Of a stretch of DNA of 6,286 nt, positions 1 through 6,248 are shown piece after piece; the stretch's first letter is position 1; each line of letters begins with the position of its first letter. Below the pieces are notes generated by a model, which was not told where the DNA came from, ran no database searches, and saw nothing but the letters and a program-made list of their open reading frames with translations. Made by a program: the position numbers and the translations under genes. The stretch is from Chloroflexi bacterium UBA2235 (GTDB lineage: Bacteria > Chloroflexota > UBA11872 > UBA12225). The stretch lies in NCBI GenBank assembly GCA_002347925.1, contig DDYL01000131.1:19059-25344 (forward strand), written 5' to 3'.

Positions 1-5
1 CCGGC

Positions 6-764
6 ATGACGACCGAGTCAATTCCCGAACGCATTCGCCGTCTCTGGGCGCAGCACACGCGGCGCGACGACGCGCCGCCTGTTGCTCGAGGGCCCAAAGC
101 CGTAACGCGCGGCGCCGATGCCGACGGCGTCGACGAGGCGCGGGTCCTACTCGATCGGTTGGGAGGTGAAATTTGGGCAGGTGACGTCGCCGAAGTCGAG
201 ACGTCTGACCCTGCGTTCTGGAAGGCATCGTCATTCACCCTGTCCTATAGCGTCGCGTGCGTGGCATTGGCTCAGACTACCGATGCGCGTGGCTCATTCA
301 CGTTCACGATTCTTTTTCTGGAACCTCACCAGAGCGCGGACGTGATCATTATTGAAGGTGACATGGAGCGCTCGGCACGGGTTTTCCTAGGGGTACGTGG
401 TCCTGAAGCGTTGCGCGCGGAGCTGGCGGGATATCGTGAAAACTTTCTTAAATCGCCAAAGCAAGAGGAAAGGTATTCAGTGGCAACCGACGGCCTTGGC
501 GACTGGACTGCATATCAGGTTCGGGGCACCGGGCACCTCTGGGTCGTCCACGGCCATTCAGACATGGTCCCGTTGAGCGCCGCGTCCGACGTCGGTGTCG
601 CATACCGGGACGCCAGTTTCTACTACGGGCCGAGCCTCGCAACCGCAGGGTGGGGGCTGCGCGTATTGGAGTTCGGTGGGTTCGGACACGCATTTCAAGT
701 CGAGTCGCTTCCGCTTGGCGCAATCTCAATCTGGCGACGAGAGCGTCCGGTACTGACCAAATGA
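6..764 (+). CDS. Hypothetical protein, 252 residues, no recognised family
   Basis: I do not recognise this protein. The frame is open for 252 codons, its third codon positions are mostly G or C as in the neighbours, and it ends 61 bases before a glycosyltransferase gene on the same strand, so I believe it is a real gene. The first ~45 residues are polar, rich in Arg and Asp, and probably disordered. Residues ~75-118 look like alternating beta strands (a hydrophobic stretch at 97-105 and an Ile run at 113-116). A helical stretch follows at ~132-147, then an aromatic and Gly-rich second half (~165-243). There is no signal peptide and no membrane segment, so it is probably soluble and cytoplasmic. 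The ATG lies 5 bases from the window edge, so neither its ribosome binding site nor the true start can be checked; the gene could extend further upstream. It may form an operon with the next gene. Confidence 0.7.
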   Translation: MTTESIPERIRRLWAQHTRRDDAPPVARGPKAVTRGADADGVDEARVLLDRLGGEIWAGDVAEVETSDPAFWKASSFTLSYSVACVALAQTTDARGSFTFTILFLEPHQSADVIIIEGDMERSARVFLGVRGPEALRAELAGYRENFLKSPKQEERYSVATDGLGDWTAYQVRGTGHLWVVHGHSDMVPLSAASDVGVAYRDASFYYGPSLATAGWGLRVLEFGGFGHAFQVESLPLGAISIWRRERPVLTK

Positions 765-813
765 GGCGGTCCTCCCGTAGAGGCCTTGGGCGCATCACTT
801 CGCCGCGCAACCC

Positions 814-817
814 GGAG
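814..817 (+). promoter_or_regulatory. Ribosome binding site of the glycosyltransferase gene
   Basis: GGAG lies 8 bases before the ATG at 826. This is a normal Shine-Dalgarno spacing and supports that start. I see no strong promoter in the 61 bases after the previous gene, which fits read-through from it. Confidence 0.6.
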
Positions 818-825
818 ACGGTCGG

Positions 826-1803
826 ATGAGCGACCCCGAATACGCCGTCAAGCTGTCGGTCGTGCTACCGATTTTCAATGAGATTGGCTCGCTCAGCGAA
901 CTTGACCGGCAGTTGAGCGAAGCAATCACCAGTCTGGGTTTCCCGTGCGAGGTCGTGTGCGTCGACGACGGATCTACGGACGGGAGTTGGGCGCGTCTCC
1001 AGGAATTGTCCTCGAGCAACCCCATGTACCGAATGGTCAAGCTCAGGAGGAACTACGGCCAATCTGCAGCACTGGCAGCCGGGGTGGATGTGGCCCGCGG
1101 CGAGTTCATCATCCTAATGGACGCCGATCTTCAGAATGACCCGGCAGACATTCCAAGGCTGATCAACGAAGTCCACAAGGGGTTCGACCTGGTCAGTGGC
1201 TGGCGTCGATCGCGGCAGGATTTCTTCTGGTCTCGGAGACTGCCGTCGATCATTGCGAATTCGTTGATAGCGAAGGTGACGGATGTTGACCTTCACGATA
1301 TTGGGTGCACCTTGAAAATCTATCGGTCGGAGTACATCAAGGACATCACCATCTACGGCGAGATGCATCGGTTCCTTCCAGCCCTTGTGAGACAAGCTGG
1401 CGGGAAGATCGGTGAGATTGAGGTCAGTCACCACGCACGCAAATACGGAAAATCCAAGTATGGGATCGAGCGCACCGCGAAGGTCGTGCTTGACCTGATG
1501 ACCGTGCAATTCCTTGGATTGTTCGGTTCTAAGCCGATCTATATTTTTGGCGGTGCTGGTCTCGCGTGCATGATCGTCAGCGTGATTACCCTTATCTACA
1601 TCGTGATCGACAAGATCTTGTTCGGAAAATCACTGATTGAAAGCCCGTTGTTGTTACTCTCGGTGATGTTCACCCTCGTGGGCATCCAATTCCTTGTGAT
1701 CGGCCTCCTTGCAGAACTGATCGTGCGCGTCTGGCACGAATCCCAAGGAAAGCTTCCCTACAAGATCACAAGAATCGTGTCGTCCGGACAGAGCGAACTG
1801 TGA
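826..1803 (+). CDS. Family 2 glycosyltransferase, membrane-anchored (polyprenyl-phosphate type)
   Basis: This 325-residue protein is a GT-A fold family 2 glycosyltransferase of the DPM1/GtrB/CsbB/ArnC-like group. Such enzymes move a sugar from a nucleotide-sugar donor to a polyprenyl phosphate on the inner face of the membrane. The N-terminal catalytic domain (~residues 9-225) opens with SVVLPIFNE. It has the nucleotide-binding DDGSTDGS at 47-54 and the metal-binding DADLQNDP at 99-106 (DXD-like). It also has DIGCTLKIYR at 158-167, GEMHRF at 178-183, and the basic HHARKYGKSKYG at 202-213, typical of this group. Two C-terminal membrane helices follow, at ~237-261 and ~275-300, as in GtrB and CsbB. 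The length is normal. The sugar cannot be told from sequence, and no GtrA-like flippase gene is next to it. A typical envelope or O-antigen modification role is an inference. It converges on ffh. Confidence 0.93.
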   Translation: MSDPEYAVKLSVVLPIFNEIGSLSELDRQLSEAITSLGFPCEVVCVDDGSTDGSWARLQELSSSNPMYRMVKLRRNYGQSAALAAGVDVARGEFIILMDADLQNDPADIPRLINEVHKGFDLVSGWRRSRQDFFWSRRLPSIIANSLIAKVTDVDLHDIGCTLKIYRSEYIKDITIYGEMHRFLPALVRQAGGKIGEIEVSHHARKYGKSKYGIERTAKVVLDLMTVQFLGLFGSKPIYIFGGAGLACMIVSVITLIYIVIDKILFGKSLIESPLLLLSVMFTLVGIQFLVIGLLAELIVRVWHESQGKLPYKITRIVSSGQSEL

Positions 1804-1839
1804 ACGTTCCCCTCGCGGCCTGAGAACATGGCGTTCCGG

Positions 1840-1854
1840 ATGCGGTCACCGCAT
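1840..1854. repeat. Short inverted repeat at the convergent gene ends
   Basis: A 6-base stem, ATGCGG (1840-1845) with CCGCAT (1849-1854), encloses a 3-base loop that is exactly the ffh stop codon (1846-1848). It lies where the glycosyltransferase and ffh converge. There is no T-run on either strand, so it does not meet the pattern of an intrinsic terminator. It may be chance. Confidence 0.3.
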
Positions 1855-3180
1855 GAGCTTTGCGAGGTGCTTGGGCACGCTTCCCTTGGACATCTGCTTC
1901 ATCATGGACTGCATGTCGCGGAACTGGTTAAGCAATTGGTTCACATCCTGAACCTTGGTTCCGCTTCCATTTGCGATCCTGCGACGACGTGATCCGTCGA
2001 TGAGCGACGGTAGCGCGCGTTCCTGAAGCGTCATGGAAAGGATGATCGCTTCAACGCGCTTGAACTGCTTCTCATCAAGCGCCTTTGCCATCTCAGGTCG
2101 CTTCATCAATTGATTGAGACCGGGGATCATTTCGATGATCGATTGCAACGATCCCATTTTTCGAATCTGTTGCATCTGCTTCAGGAAGTCATCGAAAGTG
2201 AACTGTCCCTTGACAAGTTTCTTTTGGAGGGAAGCCGCTTCCTCCTGCGAGTACATGTCTTGGGTCTGCTCGATCAGGGTGAGCATGTCACCCATTCCGA
2301 GAATGCGAGAGGCCAACCGATCGGGATAGAACGCGGTGAGAGGCTCAACCTTTTCGCCAACTCCAAGGAACTTGACTGGAATCCCTGTCACCGCACGTAT
2401 CGAAAGGGCAGCGCCACCTCGGGCGTCCCCGTCAATCTGGGTCAGAATGAGCCCCGTCAATCCAAGTTGGTCATGGAAGACCTGCGCCACATTGACCGCC
2501 TCCTGACCCGTCATGGCGCTGGCAACGAGAAGCACTTCATTAGGCTTCACCATCGCTTTTAGTTCAACAAGCTCGGCCATCAACGCCTCGTCAACTTGTT
2601 GCCGACCAGCCGTGTCTACGATTGCAACCGTGTGGCCGTGGTCTCGCCCCCATTGCAGACCTCGCATCGCGATGTCCACCGGGCGCGCCGTCGTCCCCTC
2701 TTCGTAGACGTCGCACGCAATCTGTTTGCCCAGCGTGACGAGTTGCAGCACTGCCGCGGGACGAAATGTGTCGCACGCGATCAATAACGGTCGCTGACCG
2801 AGCTTCCTAAGCGTGAGGGCAAGTTTCGCCGCTGATGTCGTCTTGCCCTGTCCATTCAAACCCACGAGAAGTACCGGCGCAGGCATCTCGCCCGTCCAGT
2901 CAATCCGACCAGGCTCCCCCCCAAGGGTCTCGACCAGTTCCTCATTGACGATGCGCAGCACTTGTTGGGCAGGGGTGAGGCTCTCACTCACCTCGACGCC
3001 GAGGGCACGCTCACGAACCCGCTTGATGAAGTCGCGCGCGACGCGAAAGTTGACGTCAGCCTCAAGGAGCGCAAGGCGTACCTCTTTCAAGGCCGCATCG
3101 ACCTCGGGTTCGCCCAATCGACCACGGTTCCGAAGGTCCTTGAAGATGCCCTGCATGCGGTCTGTCAATGCTTCGAACAT
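1846..3180 (-). CDS. ffh: Signal recognition particle protein Ffh (SRP54 GTPase)
   Basis: Ffh binds SRP RNA and signal sequences emerging from the ribosome, and delivers the complex to FtsY at the membrane. At 444 residues it is of normal length with all three domains. The N domain is residues ~1-90 (LLEADVNF at 38-45). The G domain is ~100-295, with P-loop GLNGQGKTT at 107-115, DTFRPAA at 137-143, DTAGRQQVD at 189-197, DGDARGGAA at 250-258 and GVGEK at 273-277. The Met-rich M domain is ~300-444 and includes the RNA-binding RRRRIANGSGT at 398-408. Two motif residues are odd: the TKxD guanine motif reads TQID (Gln248), and the usual DAMTGQ reads SAMTGQ (Ser221). I chose the ATG at 3180 over an adjacent GTG at 3183, because GGAGG sits 5 bases from the ATG and only 2 from the GTG, and the family usually begins MFExL. 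It lies downstream of ftsY, probably in one operon. Confidence 0.98.
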   Translation of the reverse strand: MFEALTDRMQGIFKDLRNRGRLGEPEVDAALKEVRLALLEADVNFRVARDFIKRVRERALGVEVSESLTPAQQVLRIVNEELVETLGGEPGRIDWTGEMPAPVLLVGLNGQGKTTSAAKLALTLRKLGQRPLLIACDTFRPAAVLQLVTLGKQIACDVYEEGTTARPVDIAMRGLQWGRDHGHTVAIVDTAGRQQVDEALMAELVELKAMVKPNEVLLVASAMTGQEAVNVAQVFHDQLGLTGLILTQIDGDARGGAALSIRAVTGIPVKFLGVGEKVEPLTAFYPDRLASRILGMGDMLTLIEQTQDMYSQEEAASLQKKLVKGQFTFDDFLKQMQQIRKMGSLQSIIEMIPGLNQLMKRPEMAKALDEKQFKRVEAIILSMTLQERALPSLIDGSRRRRIANGSGTKVQDVNQLLNQFRDMQSMMKQMSKGSVPKHLAKLMR

Positions 3181-3185
3181 CACAT

Positions 3186-3190
3186 CCTCC
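3186..3190 (-). promoter_or_regulatory. Ribosome binding site of ffh
   Basis: A full GGAGG on the minus strand lies 5 bases before the ATG at 3180. It decides between two adjacent possible starts (GTG at 3183 and ATG at 3180) in favour of the ATG. ffh thus has its own strong initiation site, whatever happens at ftsY upstream. Confidence 0.75.
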
Positions 3191-3256
3191 GGTAGGCCTG
3201 ATACTTGATCCAGTGGGTAATGCTAGGTGTCTTGAGTGACAAGGCGATAGGTGAAT

Positions 3257-4237
3257 CTACGCGAACAGTGCTTGCACGAACTCGTCGGGATCAAAAGGCG
3301 AAAGGTCCTCGAGACGTTCGCCAGTCCCAATGAACTTGATCGGAAGTTTCAACTCCTGGGCGATGGCAAAGACAACTCCACCCTTGGCGGAACTGTCCAG
3401 CTTAGACAGAATGAGACCGGTCACCCCAACCGCATGAGCGAATGACTTCGCCTGCATGAGACCGTTCTGTCCGGTGATCGCGTCCAGAACAAGAAGGGTC
3501 TCATGTGGAGCCCCGGGATGACGTCGTTCAACGACACGCCTGACCTTTTTGAGTTCTTCCATGAGATTAATCTTGGTATGTAGCCGTCCAGCCGTGTCAA
3601 TAAGCACCGTATCGGCTCCGCGACCAACCGCCGCGCCGATCCCGTCAAAGACGACCGAAGCTGGATCACTCCCCGGGGCCTGCGCGATGACCGACACATC
3701 AGTCCGCTCGCCCCAGATTTTCAACTGGTCGATTGCCGCCGCGCGAAACGTGTCGCCGGCGATCAGTATTGGGTATCTCCCACCATCTTTGAAGTAGTGC
3801 GTCAACTTCGCAATCGAAGTTGTCTTGCCAACTCCATTCACTCCAATAACCAGAATAATCGCAATGCCATCTGCAACCGTAGGCAAGAAGAGACCAGTGT
3901 CCCCAGTGGACTTGAGTAGTTTCAGGAGTTCGCTGCGCAAGGCAAGCTCTGCGTCCCGTGGATCAAGGAACGGCTTCCGGGCATGTTGAGCCTGTAACCC
4001 TTCGATCAGGTCACCAGTGGTGTGCGCGCCGAGGTCGGCCTGGATCAATCGTTCCTCAAGTTCGTCCCAGAATGCGTCGTCAAGGGTCCGCTGCGTCTGG
4101 AATAGGCCTCTTACGGCACCAAAGAAGCCCTTTCTTGTTGATGAAAGCGACGCCTCAACCGATGCGGGCGCGGGCGCAGCCGCACTTGTGTCTGGATCGG
4201 TAGCCGGAGGAGCTGATCGCCTGAAGAAACGCATCAT
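3257..4237 (-). CDS. ftsY: SRP receptor GTPase FtsY
   Basis: FtsY is the membrane-associated receptor that pairs with Ffh; the two GTPases activate each other and pass the ribosome to the Sec translocon. The 326-residue protein has a basic start (MMRFFRRS), a short Ala/Pro-rich linker (~9-33) in place of the long acidic A domain of Escherichia coli FtsY, then an NG domain. The N domain is ~35-115 and includes GFFGAVRGLF and the LIQADLG motif at 64-70. In the G domain I see GVNGVGKTT at 132-140, DTFRAAA at 162-168, DTAGRLHT at 214-221, DAITGQ at 252-257, SKLDSSAKGG at 278-287 and GTGERLEDL at 304-312, all canonical. Two ATGs in a row (4237 and 4234) could start it. Neither has a good Shine-Dalgarno sequence at normal distance, and no in-frame start exists upstream back to a stop codon at 4322-4324. 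It is followed 76 bases later by ffh. Confidence 0.98.
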   Translation of the reverse strand: MMRFFRRSAPPATDPDTSAAAPAPASVEASLSSTRKGFFGAVRGLFQTQRTLDDAFWDELEERLIQADLGAHTTGDLIEGLQAQHARKPFLDPRDAELALRSELLKLLKSTGDTGLFLPTVADGIAIILVIGVNGVGKTTSIAKLTHYFKDGGRYPILIAGDTFRAAAIDQLKIWGERTDVSVIAQAPGSDPASVVFDGIGAAVGRGADTVLIDTAGRLHTKINLMEELKKVRRVVERRHPGAPHETLLVLDAITGQNGLMQAKSFAHAVGVTGLILSKLDSSAKGGVVFAIAQELKLPIKFIGTGERLEDLSPFDPDEFVQALFA

Positions 4238-4274
4238 TGTGTGGATATCGCCTTTGTCTTGGGGATCCGGCCAT
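4155..4274 (-). other. Possible small upstream reading frame overlapping the ftsY start
   Basis: On the minus strand a 39-codon frame begins at an ATG (4274-4272), 7 bases after a perfect AGGAGG. It runs out of frame through the ftsY start at 4237 and ends in TGA at 4157-4155. Its ATG is also the 3-base loop of a 5-base stem, CCGGC with GCCGG (4267-4279). The peptide would be basic with a Cys-Gly-Cys near its end, and I do not recognise it. It may be a regulatory upstream frame that competes with ftsY for ribosomes, or a chance frame. I do not claim it is expressed. Confidence 0.25.
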
Positions 4275-4281
4275 GCCGGCG

Positions 4282-4287
4282 CCTCCT
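4282..4287 (-). promoter_or_regulatory. Perfect Shine-Dalgarno sequence upstream of ftsY
   Basis: AGGAGG on the minus strand is the strongest ribosome-binding match in the 92 bases between the upstream membrane-protein gene and ftsY. It lies 44 bases before the ftsY ATG at 4237, too far to serve it directly, but 7 bases before the out-of-frame ATG at 4274. Which start it feeds is the open question. Confidence 0.45.
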
Positions 4288-4329
4288 GGTAACGCTGACG
4301 CTTCTGACGGTAGCACCGATTTCACTGAA

Positions 4330-5415
4330 TTATGATGGAGGTCGGCGCGAACCGGTCACACTCACGCCCGTCGTCGTAGTTGAGGTGACTGGAACGGTCA
4401 CCCGAGATGCGTAGAGAAGTTCCAATTCGGCAAGTGATGTGTATGCATCGCTTCCGCCGTTTGACAATATTCTTAACCGAACCCAGCGTACCGAGGTGTC
4501 CGGCACGTCGAACACCGGAACGTTAAGCCGGTCCTCAACTGGTTGTGCATTGCTTGCGCGTCCGGTGACTTCTGGCGGTCGCACGCCCGAAATCGTCGAG
4601 TGATCGAGTTCGCCCGCTACCAGCAACGTGTAAGGACCTTCCGGGCCAGACGTGGACACCTCCACCCGGAACTCACGTACCCACGTCGATCGGGGCTCGC
4701 CCGGATGCGGACGCAGGATGGCGCGATTTACGGTGAGGTCATTCGGCAGCGCAAAGTCAAGATCTACCGGCAACGTTGCATCTGCCGACCGCCAACCCGG
4801 GACCCGCACTGTTGCCCATGTATCGATCAGCCGAGGCGGTTGGTGCCCCGGTGCCGAAGCCACGGACCCCCGGATGTACGAGCCGCCGAAAACGGTGTTG
4901 AGGTAATTTGTGCCGTCGGGACCGGCAAATCCACCACGTAACGCAATCGCGATCCGGGCAAACTCCTCGGGCGCCAGTTGCGTTTCAGCCATTTCACGAA
5001 CGAGCAACAGGACAGGCGTAGCGATGACCGTCAAGATGCCGGCAACCACCGCATATGAACGCAATTCCTCGCGTGTTGGGCGGAGCCGTATCCACCACGG
5101 TCGCCGGTTCAATTGCCTCGCCAACTCGAGCTGATGTAACTGATCAGCACACCGCGCGCACTTCGAACCCGGCTGGGTATCGCTCGCGCGCGGGTCAACG
5201 ATTTCCGGCCGTCCACCGCCAGAAGGGTCTTCGCCTTCCGATGGAGCGTTGGACGTGCTTCTGTCAAATGAAGCAATGTCGTTGAGGTCACCAATCGATG
5301 ACGCTTGTGTGCGGAGGCAGTCACCACAAAACGGTGTCCGGCATCGCACACACCGTGTGGTCACGAACCTATGGGGATGATTGACGCATGGGCGACTGCC
5401 ATCTGCGCGTGGCAT
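4330..5415 (-). CDS. Membrane protein with B-box-like zinc finger and discoidin-like C-terminal domain
   Basis: This 361-residue protein has three parts. Residues 10-33 hold a B-box-like zinc-binding pattern: Cys10, His13, Cys22, Cys25, Cys30, Cys33. A further CxxC at 86 and 89 comes after a polar, Ser/Gly/Asp-rich linker of about 50 residues. A single membrane helix at ~120-139 follows an Arg-rich stretch, which puts the N-terminus in the cytoplasm. The outer part (~165-337) resembles an F5/8 type C (discoidin, galactose-binding-like) domain. Signs are a VDLDFALP strand, a FRVEVSTSGPEGPYTLL segment, and the late pair VRWVRLRI and SLAELELLY. A Thr-rich tail ends it. The binding partner is unknown. 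I chose the ATG at 5415. The frame is open to 5559, but only through TTG/GTG codons and with low-complexity content before the Cys pattern. The site before 5415 is weak (GGAG only 2 bases away). It is first in line before ftsY. Confidence 0.8.
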   Translation of the reverse strand: MPRADGSRPCVNHPHRFVTTRCVRCRTPFCGDCLRTQASSIGDLNDIASFDRSTSNAPSEGEDPSGGGRPEIVDPRASDTQPGSKCARCADQLHQLELARQLNRRPWWIRLRPTREELRSYAVVAGILTVIATPVLLLVREMAETQLAPEEFARIAIALRGGFAGPDGTNYLNTVFGGSYIRGSVASAPGHQPPRLIDTWATVRVPGWRSADATLPVDLDFALPNDLTVNRAILRPHPGEPRSTWVREFRVEVSTSGPEGPYTLLVAGELDHSTISGVRPPEVTGRASNAQPVEDRLNVPVFDVPDTSVRWVRLRILSNGGSDAYTSLAELELLYASRVTVPVTSTTTTGVSVTGSRRPPS

Positions 5416-5558
5416 CGCTCCGGTCAGCGATTGTTGGGGAGCAACCCTGGGGGGCACGGGATTAGGATAGCCACCCGGCAGCCTCAACAATCCAGATGGC
5501 AAGCCCACATCACATCGGCGGGTTGCGTGGTACAAACGGGCAGGGGATGATTGCACCA
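5416..5558. promoter_or_regulatory. Divergent intergenic region, probable promoters for both flanking genes
   Basis: These ~143 bases separate the divergent starts at 5415 (minus) and 5559 (plus), so at least one promoter is expected here. For the minus gene I see only a weak pair: TTGTTG (5490-5485) and TATCCT (5469-5464), spaced 15 bases. For the plus gene I see no convincing -35/-10 pair. No clear operator repeat is visible. The assignment rests on gene orientation more than on motifs. Confidence 0.35.
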
Positions 5559-6248
5559 ATGACAGACAACGTCACCTCAGGACCGGCAAGCGCCCACAAC
5601 GAACACGCGTCGTCCACGACTGATCGCCCGATCCGAGTGGGGATCATGACCTGCAGCGACCGCGGCGCGCGAGGCGAGCGTGCCGATGTGAGCGGTCCAA
5701 CCCTTCACAACCTTGTGGTCGACCACCTTTCTGGACAGGTCGTTCAGTACCGGGTCGTACCAGACGAGCGCACGCCAATCGAGGCAACCCTGAAGGAGTG
5801 GGCAGACGAGCACAAACTCGACCTGATTCTCACGACCGGAGGCACCGGGCTTTCTCCCCGGGATGTGACGCCTGACGCGACAAGAGCCGTTTGCGACCGA
5901 GAGGTGCCAGCGATTGCCCAAGCGATGTTTCTGGAAAGCCTTCGGATCACGCCTTACGCCATGCTCACTCGCGCAACTGCGGGAATTCGCCGGCGCACAC
6001 TCATAGTGAACTTGCCCGGGAACCCGCGTGCGGTCCAGGAGAATTTCGGAGCGATTGCCGAGGTCCTGCCACACGCCATCGACATCATCAGAGGGGTGGA
6101 TACCCACGCATCGCATGCCGGACATAACCGGCATAAACATGTTGGGAGTGCCCAATCGAAACCGGTCCTGGAGGCGCGGACGGTCAAGCCTACGACCGCC
6201 CATGAACACGGGCCAATTGCCAGGAATGTAGGCGGGCCGCCGTGTTGA
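5559..6248 (+). CDS. moaB: MoaB/MogA-family molybdopterin-biosynthesis protein
   Basis: Members of this family bind molybdopterin; MogA adenylylates it so that molybdate can be inserted, and many bacteria carry only a MoaB-type protein. The 229-residue product has a polar N-terminal stretch (~1-24) and then the core, ~25-180. Core motifs are CSDRGARGERADVSG at 32-46, TTGGTGLSPRDVTPDAT at 92-108, TPYAMLTRATAGIR at 131-144 and NLPGNP at 151-156, all typical. After the core a tail of about 50 residues carries a His-rich patch at 183-194 (six His in twelve residues) and is absent from usual ~160-180-residue relatives. In-frame ATGs at 5496, 5547 and 5559 are possible. I prefer 5559: an AGGGG lies 12 bases upstream, while at 5547 it touches the start codon. 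MoaB and MogA cannot be told apart safely from sequence. No other cofactor gene is in the window. Confidence 0.92.
   Translation: MTDNVTSGPASAHNEHASSTTDRPIRVGIMTCSDRGARGERADVSGPTLHNLVVDHLSGQVVQYRVVPDERTPIEATLKEWADEHKLDLILTTGGTGLSPRDVTPDATRAVCDREVPAIAQAMFLESLRITPYAMLTRATAGIRRRTLIVNLPGNPRAVQENFGAIAEVLPHAIDIIRGVDTHASHAGHNRHKHVGSAQSKPVLEARTVKPTTAHEHGPIARNVGGPPC

Noticed and set aside
448..810. 120-codon minus-strand frame over the first gene
   Set aside because: The translation is extremely Arg-rich and low in complexity, typical of an antisense shadow. The plus-strand frame is longer and has better residue composition.
1114..1509. 131-codon minus-strand frame inside the glycosyltransferase
   Set aside because: It is antisense to the strongly conserved catalytic domain and has no recognisable content.
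2110..2562. 150-codon plus-strand frame inside ffh
   Set aside because: It lies entirely antisense to the Ffh G and M domains, which are unmistakable. No motif or ribosome binding site supports it.
3184..3256. Possible separate promoter for ffh between ftsY and ffh (TTGTCA-like box)
   Set aside because: No acceptable -10 box lies at the right distance. The ribosome binding site is clear but the promoter is not.
4543..4941. 132-codon plus-strand frame opposite the discoidin-like domain
   Set aside because: It is antisense to a region with recognisable domain strands. The translation is rich in Arg and Cys, with no family pattern.
5496..5558. Longer start of the moaB-like gene at the ATG at 5496
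   Set aside because: No Shine-Dalgarno sequence precedes it, and the added 21 residues lie outside the family core. The start at 5559 leaves room for a divergent promoter.
5416..5559. 48-residue N-terminal extension of the zinc-finger membrane protein
   Set aside because: It would start at a TTG, overlaps the upstream region needed for the divergent genes, and adds only low-complexity sequence before the first zinc ligands.
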